Of a stretch of DNA of 64,000 bases, positions 53,725-61,572 are shown one piece after another. The stretch's first letter is position 1. Every line of letters starts with the position of its first letter. This DNA is from Chryseosolibacter histidinae. Lineage in GTDB: Bacteria > Bacteroidota > Bacteroidia > Cytophagales > Cyclobacteriaceae. The notes beneath the pieces were generated by a model, which searched no databases, was not told where the DNA came from, and was given only the letters and a program-made list of their open reading frames with translations. The stretch covers positions 124,001 through 188,000 of the forward strand of contig NZ_JAHESF010000010.1 of assembly GCF_018598225.1 (NCBI RefSeq). Reading direction: 5' to 3'. A program made the translations under genes and the position numbers.

Positions 53725-54780
53725 TCAATCAAAATAAGAAGAGATCCATTCATTGAAATCGAAACTATCGTCACGGTATTTCTTCCAGAACTGTTTGTAT
53801 TCAGTTCGCGGCAGCAGCGAGAGCGGACCCTCATAGATCCCCCCCCGACCCCCCTGGTCATATACCCGCACAGCCACCACGTTGTTCTTTCCCGGCTTCA
53901 GCAGCCCATCGGGAATGGAGTACGTTCTGTAGCGCGTACAATCTTCATGGAGTACCCGTTTGCGTTGAATGTCACCGGTGCCGCCAACATATTTTCCGTT
54001 GATAAAAACCTCATCGAGGTCATCGATCTTCCCAAGCAGGAGTACGATATCTTTGTTCTGAAAATTGGCGGGGAGCCTGAAAGTTTTCCTGTACCACGCA
54101 AAGCCATCGTAATCCCTGAAGCCCTGTGCCTCCCAGGGTGCCGGTATGGTGACGTGCTCCCATCCGGTGTCATCGAAATTCTCGGCAGACCATTTCGGGT
54201 CATCTGACAGCTGAAACTTCCAGTTGCCCAGCAGCGTAAAGCTGTTCTCTGTAAAGTTATTATAGTTATAGATGCCGGTGGTTGTTCCAATGATGCCGCC
54301 TACACCGCCCTCGTCGTACACCCTTACGGCGATCACATTCTTTCCTTTATTGATGTGCTCCGCGGGAATAAAATACCGGCGCACAACGGTACAGGCAGTG
54401 TAATAGTCAGGAGGGAATCCGCCCATGGAGCCGATCAGGTGGCCGTTGAAATATACTTCGTCTGAGTCATCAATGCGCCCCAGCTCAAGGTACAACACAT
54501 CTTTGCTGGTCGATTCGAACTCAACGGTCTTCCGGTACCACGCATAGCCATTGTAGTGATAGAACCCTTCTTCCTGCCAGGATGAAGGCACAAAGATTTT
54601 TTCCCAGTCGGAGTCGTTGTAATCGGGGCGCGCGAATTTCATATTGTCGCCCAATATAAAGCGCCAGGTACCGTTCAGGCTCATTTTCTTTTCCCGTGCG
54701 TTGCAGTCTCCGGCGCCCAGGCATACGGAAAGCATCAGGACCAGTACAGTAACTTTTGCAGGTTTTGAGAGTTTCATCAT
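53725..54780 (-). CDS. Secreted double jelly-roll (GH2-type sugar-binding) protein B
   Basis: 351 residues with signal VTVLVLMLSVCLGAGDCNA. As in its downstream neighbour, two jelly-roll units of about 165 residues: LNGTWRFILGDNMKFARP, HYNGYAWYRKTV, DEVYFNGHLIGSMGGFPP; and LLGNWKFQLSDDPKW, DYDGFAWYRKTF, DEVFINGKYVG. The first units of proteins A and B are more alike than units within one protein, so the internal duplication came before gene duplication. No glycosidase active site. Downstream of an OmpR-type two-component pair on the same strand with a 186-nt gap holding a repeat; may be its output or ligand-binding partner (inference). Confidence 0.82.
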   Translation of the reverse strand: MMKLSKPAKVTVLVLMLSVCLGAGDCNAREKKMSLNGTWRFILGDNMKFARPDYNDSDWEKIFVPSSWQEEGFYHYNGYAWYRKTVEFESTSKDVLYLELGRIDDSDEVYFNGHLIGSMGGFPPDYYTACTVVRRYFIPAEHINKGKNVIAVRVYDEGGVGGIIGTTTGIYNYNNFTENSFTLLGNWKFQLSDDPKWSAENFDDTGWEHVTIPAPWEAQGFRDYDGFAWYRKTFRLPANFQNKDIVLLLGKIDDLDEVFINGKYVGGTGDIQRKRVLHEDCTRYRTYSIPDGLLKPGKNNVVAVRVYDQGGRGGIYEGPLSLLPRTEYKQFWKKYRDDSFDFNEWISSYFD

Positions 54781-54852
54781 TTAGCTCAAAATACGGGAGA
54801 ATCGCGCCGCTGGGTGTCATTTGCGGGTAAAGAAATGTAAAAAGTTGTCACC

Positions 54853-54965
54853 ACCCCAACCCCTCCCGGCCTCCCCTACTTCGTATGGGAGAAGTCGATC
54901 GATCGAACCCCTCCTGGCCTCCCCTGTATCACAGGGGAGGTGTCGAGCGAAGCGATGACGGTGGG
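54853..54965. repeat. Composite CCCCTCC repeat with internal hairpin
   Basis: Two partial direct copies of an ACCCCTCC(C/T)GGCCTCCCCT unit (54858-54877 and 54907-54926). The second copy forms a 9-10 bp hairpin CTCCCCTGT with ACAGGGGAG (54919-54939). Outer ends CACCCC and GGTGGGG can pair, closing the whole element. It lies between the regulator stop and the jelly-roll gene on the same strand. I recall similar sequences as dispersed repeats in Bacteroidota genomes but cannot verify it. Confidence 0.7.
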
Positions 54966-54966
54966 G

Positions 54967-55656
54967 TCAGTGCAGCAGCTTGTAGCCTGTTCCGTGCACG
55001 GTGAGGATGATGCGGGGAACATTGGGGTCGTCTTCGATCTTGTGACGGAGCTTGACGATGAAGTTGTCTACGGTACGCGTGGTGGGCGACTCTTCGTAAC
55101 CCCATACATTTTCGAGCAGGTCGTGGCGTGAAATGATCTCGTTCTTGTGCTGCAGCAGGTAGTTGAGAATGGCAAATTCCTTGTGCGACATCTTGATGGG
55201 ACCGGTGAGATCGTGTGCCGTGAAGGAGCTGAAGTTCACCGTAAGCCGGCCGATGCGATGCTCGTCTGTTTCCCTGGCTTCGCTCATAGCGGCACCCCTG
55301 CGCAGGATGGCTTTGATCCTGGCCAGCAGCTCGCGTAAGCTGAACGGCTTGGTAATGTAGTCGTCGGCACCGAGCTCAAGCCCAAGCACTTTGTCAAGCT
55401 CCTCTCCTTTTGCTGTGAGGATCACGATGGGTGCCATGATGCCTTTTTCCCGTGCCTTTCTGCAGACATCGAACCCTGACATCTCGGGCATCATCACGTC
55501 GAGCAGGATCAGGTCGAAGTGTTCGGAAAGGATCATCTTCAGTCCGGCAGCGCCATCTGCCGCCAGCGCAACGTTGTATCCTTCGAACTCGAGGTTGTCC
55601 TTAAGGCCACGGCCCATGTTCGGCTCGTCTTCTACGATCAGGATCTTACGACTCAT
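54967..55656 (-). CDS. OmpR/PhoB-type response regulator
   Basis: 229 residues. Receiver domain with ILIVEDEPNMGRGL, phosphoacceptor Asp53 in LILLDVMMPEMSG, Thr in IVILTAKGE and Lys in DYITKPFSLRELLARI. Winged helix about 130-228 (LTGPIKMSHKEFAILNYLLQHKNEIISRHDLLENVWGYEESPTTRTVDNFIVKLRHKI). Start overlaps the kinase gene by 11 nt. Targets may include the jelly-roll genes downstream. Confidence 0.95.
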   Translation of the reverse strand: MSRKILIVEDEPNMGRGLKDNLEFEGYNVALAADGAAGLKMILSEHFDLILLDVMMPEMSGFDVCRKAREKGIMAPIVILTAKGEELDKVLGLELGADDYITKPFSLRELLARIKAILRRGAAMSEARETDEHRIGRLTVNFSSFTAHDLTGPIKMSHKEFAILNYLLQHKNEIISRHDLLENVWGYEESPTTRTVDNFIVKLRHKIEDDPNVPRIILTVHGTGYKLLH

Positions 55657-57238
55657 GGCGTCTGATGTTTTTTGTGGGGAAAGATAGACGAAATGTGCTG
55701 CCTTTTCCCAGCGCGCTTTCCAATTTTATTTTTCCGCGATGCGCTTCCATGGTCCTTTTCACCAGCGTAAGCCCCAGCCCCGAACCCTTGGTGTTGTGAA
55801 CATCACCGATGGGCGCACGGTAAAATTGCTCGAATACTTCATGCTGGTGATTCTTGGCGATGCCGATACCTTCGTCCTTTACCTCCACGGTACTGTAATA
55901 TATTTCGGCGATCGTTCTGATGCGGATGTGTTTTTTGTCGCGACTGTATTTCATCGCGTTGTCGATCAGGTTGACGATGGCTTCCATGATGGAGTCACGG
56001 TCGCCGGTGATCACCGCCAGGTCTTCATCTTTTACAAACTCCACTTCAAAACCGCGATCCCTGAACTGGAAGAAATAAGACTCCAGCACCTCGCTGCAGA
56101 GATAGTTCAGCTGCAGAGGCTTGAAGTCATACGTTTTCCGGTTGGCTTCTACCTGCGAAAAATTGAGGATGCGGTTCACGATGCGCGACAGCCGGTTGGT
56201 TTCACGGGCAATCACACTATAATACTCCTGTTTCTTCTCTTCCGTTACACGGTTCATCTCCAAAGTTTCGGCATACATGCTGATCAGCGATAAGGGAGTC
56301 CTGATCTCGTGCGACACATTGGAAACAAACTCGGATTTAGCCTGTGAAAGGGAAAGCTCGCGTTTGATATTCCGGTACAGGAACACGATGCCCGCTGCCA
56401 GGATCAGGATGAGCAGCAGCAGGATCACCAGCGTGGTAGTAAGCCGGTCATTCACCAGGTCGTCGAGCGTGACACCTACCAGGGAGATGGTCAGGTAATA
56501 TCCCGGCAACAGCCAGAGGTCTTTCTTCTGCGCTGCCTCTTTCAGCGCGCCGCCCATACCCGCAACCGTTGTGGTATCCTGATCTACCGACACCGTGGAA
56601 TACACCAGCGAGTCGTTGCGTTCATTAAAAGCAGCGATCACAAATCTTTCCTGTGATATTGCCTGCATCTTGGGACCCAGCATATCTTCGATGAAGCGCG
56701 GCAGGCTGACCAGCATCACGCCCAGCACACCGGTGCTGCCCTCATCCAGGATGAACAACACCGGAACATGGCTGCCGGCGATCAGCGTATCGATGGATTC
56801 CATTTTCCGGAAGCCCGCCTCCTGGTAGGTGACGAGCCTGTCGATCCTGTCCTTGTTCGCCGCCACGAGTCCATCCATCGCCAGCCGCACGGGCTCCGCC
56901 TGTTTGCGGTCACCACCCGATGCCAGCACTGAAGAACGTCCCTTCAGGTCTGAAAAATAAATGAAGTCCACCGCGTTGAACCGGTTCAGCAATGGGTAAA
57001 GCCTGGTGGTATCTTCCGTATGGCCCAGCACATTGCTGATCTGGTTCGCCCAGCTGTTCATCACGTCATCGGAGTACTGGTTCACAGAAAAGAGGATGGC
57101 ATCCAGCTGGTTCTCGTAGATCTCGCGCACGATCTCCTCGTTCTCGCTCAGCGAGGTAAGCTCATATACAATAAAGGTCACCGGCAACAACGCGATGAGC
57201 ACGAACACAGCAGTGATCCGCCTTAAGGGGTTTTTCAT
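55646..57238 (-). CDS. Sensor histidine kinase with periplasmic sensor, HisKA type
   Basis: 530 residues from ATG 57238 (MKNPLRRITAVFVLIALLPVTFIVYELTS); upstream frame to 57385 crosses a heptamer repeat. Periplasmic sensor about 35-250 between two membrane helices (second LVILLLLILILAAGIVFLYR). HisKA box SEFVSNVSHEIRTPLSLISMYAETLE with phosphorylated His near residue 310. HATPase with IVNLIDNAMKYSR, VKDEGIGI and GSGLGLTLVKRTMEAHRG. The sensor has no motif I can name; Cache-like folds are common at this place. Works with the overlapping OmpR-type regulator. Confidence 0.93.
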   Translation of the reverse strand: MKNPLRRITAVFVLIALLPVTFIVYELTSLSENEEIVREIYENQLDAILFSVNQYSDDVMNSWANQISNVLGHTEDTTRLYPLLNRFNAVDFIYFSDLKGRSSVLASGGDRKQAEPVRLAMDGLVAANKDRIDRLVTYQEAGFRKMESIDTLIAGSHVPVLFILDEGSTGVLGVMLVSLPRFIEDMLGPKMQAISQERFVIAAFNERNDSLVYSTVSVDQDTTTVAGMGGALKEAAQKKDLWLLPGYYLTISLVGVTLDDLVNDRLTTTLVILLLLILILAAGIVFLYRNIKRELSLSQAKSEFVSNVSHEIRTPLSLISMYAETLEMNRVTEEKKQEYYSVIARETNRLSRIVNRILNFSQVEANRKTYDFKPLQLNYLCSEVLESYFFQFRDRGFEVEFVKDEDLAVITGDRDSIMEAIVNLIDNAMKYSRDKKHIRIRTIAEIYYSTVEVKDEGIGIAKNHQHEVFEQFYRAPIGDVHNTKGSGLGLTLVKRTMEAHRGKIKLESALGKGSTFRLSFPTKNIRRHES

Positions 57239-57268
57239 GCGGATAAAGCTATCGTTTTTGGACGAAAG

Positions 57269-57421
57269 AGTCCACAGTCGACAGTCCACGGCAATAAGGG
57301 TTACATAGACTTTTTGGCGACTGGCTTTGTCTTTAAACCGTACGAGGGTAATTTCTATGAAGTACGCCCAGATGACTTCGCACACCCGGCTGTGGTCTGT
57401 GGACTGTGGACCGTGGACTGT
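57269..57421. repeat. Inverted heptamer-array pair, GTCCAC type
   Basis: Left array AGTCCAC, AGTCGAC and one more (57269-57292), right array TGTGGAC units (57388-57420). Arms match at 20 of 24 positions; the centre is about 95-100 nt. The right arm abuts the stop of the FtsX permease gene. Confidence 0.87.
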
Positions 57422-59799
57422 TATTCGTCCTTCAACGTATGCACCGGACTCATAAACACGGTCGCCAGTGTCTTATACCCTACTGTGACCAACGCTACCC
57501 CAAACAGGGAGAGGATGGCTGCCGCGAGTGCTGAGAGCTCAATGCGCAGGTAATATTCCCACACGGCATCCATGAGCTTGTCTGTCATGACGTAACCCGC
57601 GGCGCCGCCCAGCAGCGAAGCAACGGAAAGGATGATGATGAACTCCTGGTTGATCACCCTGGCGATATTGGCCGCCGGCGCGCCCAGCACTTTGCGCACG
57701 CCGATCTCTTTCATTTTCTTCAGGATGTTGAGCGACACCAGCGCAAACAATGCCGTAGCCGACATCAACACCGCCATCAGCCCCAGGAAACCGAAGATGC
57801 GCACAGCATTGTTGTTGATCATCTCAGACACCCACATGTTGCCATCGGTATACTTTCCGTTATAGAGGGTGTTCGGCGAGATCTTTTTCCATTCCGCTTT
57901 CATCAGGTCATTGATAGCGGACATCTTTTCAGCCGAGGTGCTCACCACGATCTGGGTATACTGCTCCGGCGCCACATACCGAAGCATCACCGGACCCGCG
58001 GGTTTCCAGAATCCATCGGTCAGGATATCGTTCACCACCCCTATCACATAAAGTTGAATGGAGTCTTTCCACAGCAGCCGTTTCCCTAACGCACTCCCTG
58101 TCCACCCGTACTGTTTTACGAAGGTCTCCGAGACGAGCACCGATTCCCTGATGTCGGTCTCGGAATCCTGCCGGAAGCCCCGGCCTTCAAGCAGGTTTAT
58201 GTTCATGGCTTCCAGGTAGCCGTCGCCGATGTCTACCACTTCCACCTGGTGCTCCGCTCCTTCAAACTTCACAGGTCCTTTGTAATACCGGTCCGAAACA
58301 TGGTCTTTGGATCCGCCGATGGCGATGACATCTTTGTTTGCCATCAACACATTGCGGAACGCCCTGAACTCCTGCGCGCCTGCAACATTCGCTACGATCA
58401 CTCCCTGCTTGGCATAACCCAGGCTATAGTCGCGCTGGTACGCCGCATTCCTGATGAAGCCGATGCCCAGCACGATGCACACCAGTGCAATACTGAACTG
58501 AAACGTGAGCAGGGTGCGGGTAAACCAGTTGGTGCCGCCGAACCTCAGCTTTCCTTTCAGAATGGCGATAGGTTTGAATGAGGTGATATAGAACGCGGGA
58601 TAGGTGCCGGCGACCAGTGCGGTGAACAACAGCATGACGACCAGGAAAAAGAAGAACGAAAGATTTTCCGTGTAGCGGATGGTGAGCTTGAGGTTAGGCC
58701 AGAGACTCGAGTAGGCCGGCGCCAGCACTTCGGCCAGCAGCAGCCCCGTGATCAACGCAAAAAAACACAACACCATACTCTCGCCCAAAAACTGAAAGAC
58801 TAGCTGTCTTCTTGCGCCGCCCATGGTCTTGCGAACACCGATCTCCTTCAGCCTTCGTCCCGACAGGGCTACCGTGGTGTTGGTAAAATTGAAACAGGCA
58901 AGCAGCAGCAGGAAGACTGCCATCAGGCCCGGGCCGGCGATCACCGATGGAGGGAATCCCCAACGGAGCTGCTCGCCGTTCAGCCAGGTTTCGCCATAAA
59001 AGCTGGCCGCGAGTGTGCTGAAGTTCTGGAGATAGTACGCGCTGAGCTTCAGGTCTGCACGGGCCAGGTTCTGCGGTGCAATGTAAGTCTGTAGCTGTCG
59101 TGTTACGGCATCTGTGCGCGAGGGATCGTTGATCCGGATAAACACGGTGCTCATACCTTTCCAGTCCGTGTCGGGCGAACCGGTTTCATCAAAGAAATTA
59201 TCCCACAGGGTGACGGCCTCGCAGGCGAAGCTGGAATTGAGCGGCTGCTGCTTAAAAACGCCACCGACCACAAACTCTTTGAGGACGCCCTTATCGATGC
59301 GGGTGAGCTGGCGGCCCACCACATCTTCGGTTTTAAAATATTTGCGGGCAAGCTCGTCGCTGATGAAGATGTGGCTTTTATCGCGGAACGAAGTGAATGC
59401 GCCCGCCTTCAGCTCGAAAGTAAAGAAGTCAAAGAAGGCGGGATCGGCGTAAGCCACCGCGGTGCTGAATACCTCGTCGCCAATCCTGACGTTGGTGCCG
59501 GCCATGGTATACCGCACCACTTCATCCACATCATTAATGTTCTGCTTCACCATCCCGCCAAGCGCGTGAGGTACCACGGCATAACGGCTGTGCTGATCCT
59601 GGTAGTGATGCCACGCCTGAATGCGGTAGATGTTTCCGGTGTTCACATGGTTGTGGTCAAAGCGCCGGTTGAAATCCAGGTTGAGGTAGGCAACGATGCA
59701 GCACGCAATGGCGATGCCTAACCCAAGCACGTTGATGAAAACGGGGACCTTGTTCTTCATGAGGTTACGGAAGGTGATCAGCAGGTAGTTTGTAATCAT
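57421..59799 (-). CDS. MacB/FtsX-type ABC transporter permease
   Basis: 792 residues. First helix VPVFINVLGLGIAIACCIVAYLNLDF, MacB_PCD-like periplasmic domain to about 270, FtsX core with SGRRLKEIGVRKTMGGARRQLVFQFLGES, second periplasmic domain about 440-650, final core with ILKKMKEIGVRKVLGAPAANIARV and four-helix arrangement. Same general plan as the permeases at 24.5 and 47.8 kb, with coupling motifs KEIGVRK(T/V)(M/L)G. No ATPase nearby. Upstream of and on the same strand as the OmpR-type kinase/regulator pair, which hints at a sensor-transporter link of the Bce type, but they are separated by a heptamer hairpin. Confidence 0.92.
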   Translation of the reverse strand: MITNYLLITFRNLMKNKVPVFINVLGLGIAIACCIVAYLNLDFNRRFDHNHVNTGNIYRIQAWHHYQDQHSRYAVVPHALGGMVKQNINDVDEVVRYTMAGTNVRIGDEVFSTAVAYADPAFFDFFTFELKAGAFTSFRDKSHIFISDELARKYFKTEDVVGRQLTRIDKGVLKEFVVGGVFKQQPLNSSFACEAVTLWDNFFDETGSPDTDWKGMSTVFIRINDPSRTDAVTRQLQTYIAPQNLARADLKLSAYYLQNFSTLAASFYGETWLNGEQLRWGFPPSVIAGPGLMAVFLLLLACFNFTNTTVALSGRRLKEIGVRKTMGGARRQLVFQFLGESMVLCFFALITGLLLAEVLAPAYSSLWPNLKLTIRYTENLSFFFFLVVMLLFTALVAGTYPAFYITSFKPIAILKGKLRFGGTNWFTRTLLTFQFSIALVCIVLGIGFIRNAAYQRDYSLGYAKQGVIVANVAGAQEFRAFRNVLMANKDVIAIGGSKDHVSDRYYKGPVKFEGAEHQVEVVDIGDGYLEAMNINLLEGRGFRQDSETDIRESVLVSETFVKQYGWTGSALGKRLLWKDSIQLYVIGVVNDILTDGFWKPAGPVMLRYVAPEQYTQIVVSTSAEKMSAINDLMKAEWKKISPNTLYNGKYTDGNMWVSEMINNNAVRIFGFLGLMAVLMSATALFALVSLNILKKMKEIGVRKVLGAPAANIARVINQEFIIILSVASLLGGAAGYVMTDKLMDAVWEYYLRIELSALAAAILSLFGVALVTVGYKTLATVFMSPVHTLKDE

Positions 59800-59837
59800 G
59801 GTGATGGTGGGTTTTGCGGATTGGACGCGGGAGGTGA

Positions 59838-59930
59838 GTTGCCGGTTACCGGTTGCCAGTTGCCGGTTTTGGGCGGTGAGAAAGTTGGAAGAGGGCGGTT
59901 AAAGTTTAAAGTTTGAAGTTTAAAGTTGGG
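59838..59930. repeat. Two heptamer arrays, TTGCCGG and AAGTTTA types
   Basis: TTGCCGG, TTACCGG, TTGCCAG steps at 59839-59868 and AAGTTTA, AAGTTTG steps at 59901-59927, upstream of the permease gene. No inverted partners found. Confidence 0.8.
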
Positions 59931-60348
59931 AGTTCAGGTTGCCAGGTTGAGATTGACTTAGGATACGGCTGCTTCGGATTTACTTATTGGTTGAGTTTAA
60001 CAATGGCGATAAATTTTGCTGAGGATTAAGCACTTATAAATGCAAACAGAAGATTCTTTGGTGAGAATTTGAGAGGATGGTAGCGAGATGAGCCGGAGGA
60101 CTGAAAAAACTGCTTTTAGACATGTAAAAAGGGCGAAAATGAAGCAGAAAATGGTTTTTTTATGCTTTGTCACGAAGTGCTGAAAACTTACATCGTTTAC
60201 AGTCCTGGCCTGAATAAACATGCATAAAAAATTACGGATCAGATAGTTATAAGGTGATAGTTAGAGTTGTAAAAGGCAGTCTTTGGTGAAGCATTCTGTG
60301 TTCGTAACCAGGTGTCTTCAAGGCGACGGTGGAGGTTTAAGAGGTGAC
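59931..60348. other. Intergenic region, AT-rich
   Basis: About 400 nt without a convincing gene. One minus-strand frame (59997-60221, 74 codons) has no recognisable features. Likely holds regulatory sequence for the small membrane protein gene. Confidence 0.4.
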
Positions 60349-60376
60349 AGTCCATGGTCTACAGACCACAGCAGTC
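60349..60376. repeat. Single heptamer array, GTCCATG type
   Basis: AGTCCAT, GGTCTAC, then AGACCAC in 7-nt steps. It is partly self-complementary (GGTCT with AGACC). A related array at 61187-61219 lies on the other side of the small-protein/Rrf2 gene pair. Confidence 0.7.
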
Positions 60377-60483
60377 CCTCCCAGGAAACCGGAATCCTGT
60401 GCGGTGATGTGGGCGGGCAATGCGCGAGCGAAGGATCCCGTAGCTGGCATCACTTTTTCCCTGATGCTGGCAAACTTCAAAAC

Positions 60484-60870
60484 ATGAACAATTTTTTTAG
60501 AGCTCTGATCGCCGGGTATGGCGCGAAGAAGTTGGGCGGTGGCTGCCTGGGTACGGTGCTTGTCTTTATTATTATCTGGGTGGCGCTGGGACAATGCAGC
60601 TGCAGCGAAAAGATGGAGCGGGAAGTAAGTCGTCAGACCACGTCGCAGGTGTGGAGTCCTGCTGATGATCTGACGACTGAAGGGGGTTATACTTTTTCTT
60701 CGGCCAGCGGATTTACCGGTTGTGGAGTAACCGGCGGTAACAATGACAAATGCTGGAGGTCTGACAGCGAGCTGCCCGACAGGATCTTCAGGGTCTCATC
60801 ACGCACGGCGCTGAACAGCCGATTGATGCTGCAGGTGGCCTCGTTTTCGCAACGGCCACATGACTGGTAG
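60484..60870 (+). CDS. Small single-span membrane protein, C-terminus overlapping the Rrf2 gene
   Basis: The first about 40 residues (MNNFFRALIAGYGAKKLGGG then CLGTVLVFIIIWVALGQC) look like a tiny Gly-rich, one-helix protein that I have seen repeatedly as 40-55 residue hypotheticals in Bacteroidota. Here the frame does not stop after QCSC but runs on to 129 codons, the last 62 being antisense to the 3' end of the Rrf2 gene. Either the original stop was lost or the tail is a real extension. The frame also extends upstream to 60283, but the ATG at 60484 is the family-like start. Function unknown; inner membrane. Confidence 0.55.
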   Translation: MNNFFRALIAGYGAKKLGGGCLGTVLVFIIIWVALGQCSCSEKMEREVSRQTTSQVWSPADDLTTEGGYTFSSASGFTGCGVTGGNNDKCWRSDSELPDRIFRVSSRTALNSRLMLQVASFSQRPHDW

Positions 60871-61157
60871 AAGTTAAGCGACACGCAGGGAAGCATAGCC
60901 ACGGCCCCATCGATGAGGCGAATGACTTCAAGCACACTTACTTCGGCTGGCTTACGTTTCAGGTAATACCCTCCGAACTTTCCTTTCTTGCTGCCAAGAA
61001 TGCCGGCGTTCTTCAGGTTGATCAGGATATTCTCCAGGAACTTCTTGGGAATATTCTTGCGCTCCGCAATCTCATGAATCGTGAGGCGGTCGGATTCCTC
61101 ATGCTCCACCATGTAAAGCAGGGCATGAAGTGCGTACTGGCATTTTTTTGATAACAT
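60687..61157 (-). CDS. Rrf2-family transcriptional regulator
   Basis: 156 residues. Winged helix MLSKKCQYALHALLYMVEHE to TIHEIAERKNIPKKFLENILINLKNAGILGSKKGKFGGYYL. Three cysteines in the positions used by IscR/NsrR-type proteins for an iron-sulfur cluster: Cys in LPCVSLNFY, SCGRC and ATCSINRLF. It probably senses iron-sulfur status or NO (known family behaviour). The C-terminus is a Pro-rich tail. A full TAnnTTTG promoter lies 210 nt upstream, giving a long leader with a heptamer array. Confidence 0.9.
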   Translation of the reverse strand: MLSKKCQYALHALLYMVEHEESDRLTIHEIAERKNIPKKFLENILINLKNAGILGSKKGKFGGYYLKRKPAEVSVLEVIRLIDGAVAMLPCVSLNFYQSCGRCENEATCSINRLFSAVRDETLKILSGSSLSDLQHLSLLPPVTPQPVNPLAEEKV

Positions 61158-61186
61158 ATTGGGTTTGGGTAATGAGTTTTCAAATC

Positions 61187-61219
61187 AACTCTCCATGGGT
61201 CCATGGTGGATGGGCCATA
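61187..61219. repeat. Single heptamer array, GTCCATG type, in Rrf2 leader
   Basis: CTCCATG, GGTCCAT, then GGTGGAT in 7-nt steps, 30 nt upstream of the Rrf2 start codon and so within the predicted mRNA leader. Confidence 0.65.
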
Positions 61220-61366
61220 GCGGGGTAGCTTTTTTAACTCCTTTTTTCGCTAACACGCTTTTGTGCAGCTTGATAAAGATCGCATTTGCAACTGACAAAA
61301 CAGCGTTTATTCCTGGAAAGTTTACCGCTCTTAACGCTGTCGATCCGAATTTCAACAATATTCCTG

Positions 61367-61374
61367 CAAAGGTA
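61367..61374 (-). promoter_or_regulatory. -7 promoter element of the Rrf2 gene
   Basis: Minus strand TACCTTTG followed by CA, a full TAnnTTTG match in an AT-rich context (TTTAAT before it). No TTTG at the -33 distance. The 200-nt leader is unusually long for such a gene. The rest of 61220-61572 holds no gene I can support. Confidence 0.5.
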
Positions 61375-61572
61375 ATTAAATTTTATTATCAGAATGATGC
61401 GCGTTCCTCCCCGCTCAAAAACGGCCGGTTATGATGTACAACCGTGTCGGCGTTGGCGCAAACAGCATAATGAAAAAATAATGGATTACGCGTACGCTCT
61501 TGCCTGCACACCGCCCCTCGTGAATCGCCACGCGCACGCCGACGCTGATTTGACCCTGAAGATCAACGGATG

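Noticed and set aside
59997-60221. Minus-strand 74-codon frame with Phe/Cys-rich hydrophobic stretch
   Set aside because: No family resemblance and poor start context; an AT-rich intergenic region gives such frames by chance.
61400-61572. Possible gene remnant upstream of the namZ stop
   Set aside because: The sequence is GC-rich and partly open but has no similarity I can name; left as intergenic.
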